A stretch of 40,741 bases of DNA, taken from contig JAKAVQ010000018.1 in the NCBI GenBank assembly GCA_021817245.1, forward strand, positions 1-40,741. Reading direction: 5' to 3'. Shown here in pieces: positions 40,537-40,741 of this stretch. A model generated the notes under the pieces. That model was not told where the DNA came from and searched no databases. It saw only the letters and a list, made by a program, of their open reading frames with translations. This stretch comes from Thermoplasmata archaeon. GTDB taxonomy: Archaea; Thermoplasmatota; Thermoplasmata; Lutacidiplasmatales; UBA184. Position 1 is the stretch's first letter. Every line of letters starts with the position of its first letter. A program made the translations under genes and the position numbers.

Positions 40537-40741
40537 TTACGGTGAACTCGAGATCCCTCGGGCCATGACAACAAACGGCGGACCTCCCGCGGAAAAAGCA
40601 AGTCCGTCGTGAATGATCTGGAACCCCTCTCGAAGGTAAAGGCGTACGGCCGGGTTCGCCTCCCGGTGGGTGGAAAGCACCGCCGTGCGGTGGGGGACGA
40701 CTGCTAGGCATTCGCGAAGCAGCGAAGTTCCCCAGCCCCGC
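40537..40741 (-). CDS. GNAT acetyltransferase, partial (cut by window edge)
   Basis: The minus strand encodes the C-terminal 67 residues of a GNAT protein, ending at TAA (40537-40539). It shows RGWGTSLLRECL as the acetyl-CoA loop region and LSTHREANPAVRLYLREGF as the conserved alpha4-beta7 stretch. The final strand is PPFVVMARG. The 5' part lies beyond the window. Other frames here are shorter and lack these motifs. Confidence 0.8.
   Translation of the reverse strand, partial: RGWGTSLLRECLAVVPHRTAVLSTHREANPAVRLYLREGFQIIHDGLAFSAGGPPFVVMARGISSSP

Noticed and set aside
1-40741. CRISPR arrays, transposases, integrases
   Set aside because: No regularly spaced repeats and no transposase or integrase motifs were seen on either strand.

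Overview
The window reads as chromosomal DNA of a GC-rich archaeon, most likely an uncultivated member of the Thermoplasmatota. The evidence is an archaeal-type RNase P RNA, a C/D-box guide sRNA, a zinc-hook Mre11-Rad50 pair, a Bat-type (HTH_10) regulator and many TATA-like boxes 25-35 nt upstream of start codons, which implies leaderless or short-leader transcripts. Several enzymes look bacterial in style (ThrRS with TGS and editing domains, short-chain reductases, a hydrolase-cyclase fusion). The lineage call is inference; archaeal identity is well supported.

Left half (1-about 21.9 kb): very GC-rich, densely packed housekeeping DNA. In order: RNase P RNA; a membrane-anchored phosphoesterase; a HisA/HisF-like protein whose 3' end carries a C/D-box sRNA; a small membrane protein; threonyl-tRNA synthetase; a small zinc finger; a K+-independent-type H+-pyrophosphatase; a 13-residue Cys-rich microprotein; two overlapping short-chain reductases; a small acidic/basic protein divergent from a small helical protein that leads into mre11-rad50; an aldo/keto reductase; a 39-residue zinc-binding protein; a 2[4Fe-4S] ferredoxin; a three-gene set of unknown function ending in a membrane glycoprotein with a zinc ribbon; a GNAT protein; and a SufU/IscU-type Fe-S scaffold.

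Right half (about 22 kb to the end): visibly lower GC, wider gaps and accessory genes. It holds secreted and membrane proteins, a ribbon-helix-helix-like regulator, a SnoaL/degenerate Nudix pair, a flavoprotein oxidase overlapping a double-GNAT gene, a terpene-cyclase-like alpha-toroid protein, two methyltransferases, a broken FAD monooxygenase, an alpha/beta-hydrolase fused to a class III cyclase, an SRPBCC protein, an SDR that lacks its catalytic Tyr-Lys, a Bat-type regulator, a dual-specificity phosphatase, a TetR module with a palindromic operator on a shared divergent promoter, and a VOC-DinB pair. The right edge cuts a GNAT gene. A 68-bp repeat occurs twice, about 9.7 kb apart, in this half.

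No tRNA, rRNA, insertion sequence or CRISPR array was found. The best leads are the sRNA embedded in a coding 3' end, the small protein joined to mre11-rad50, the 16.3-20.2 kb unknown cluster, the TetR divergent promoter, the dispersed repeat and the microprotein.
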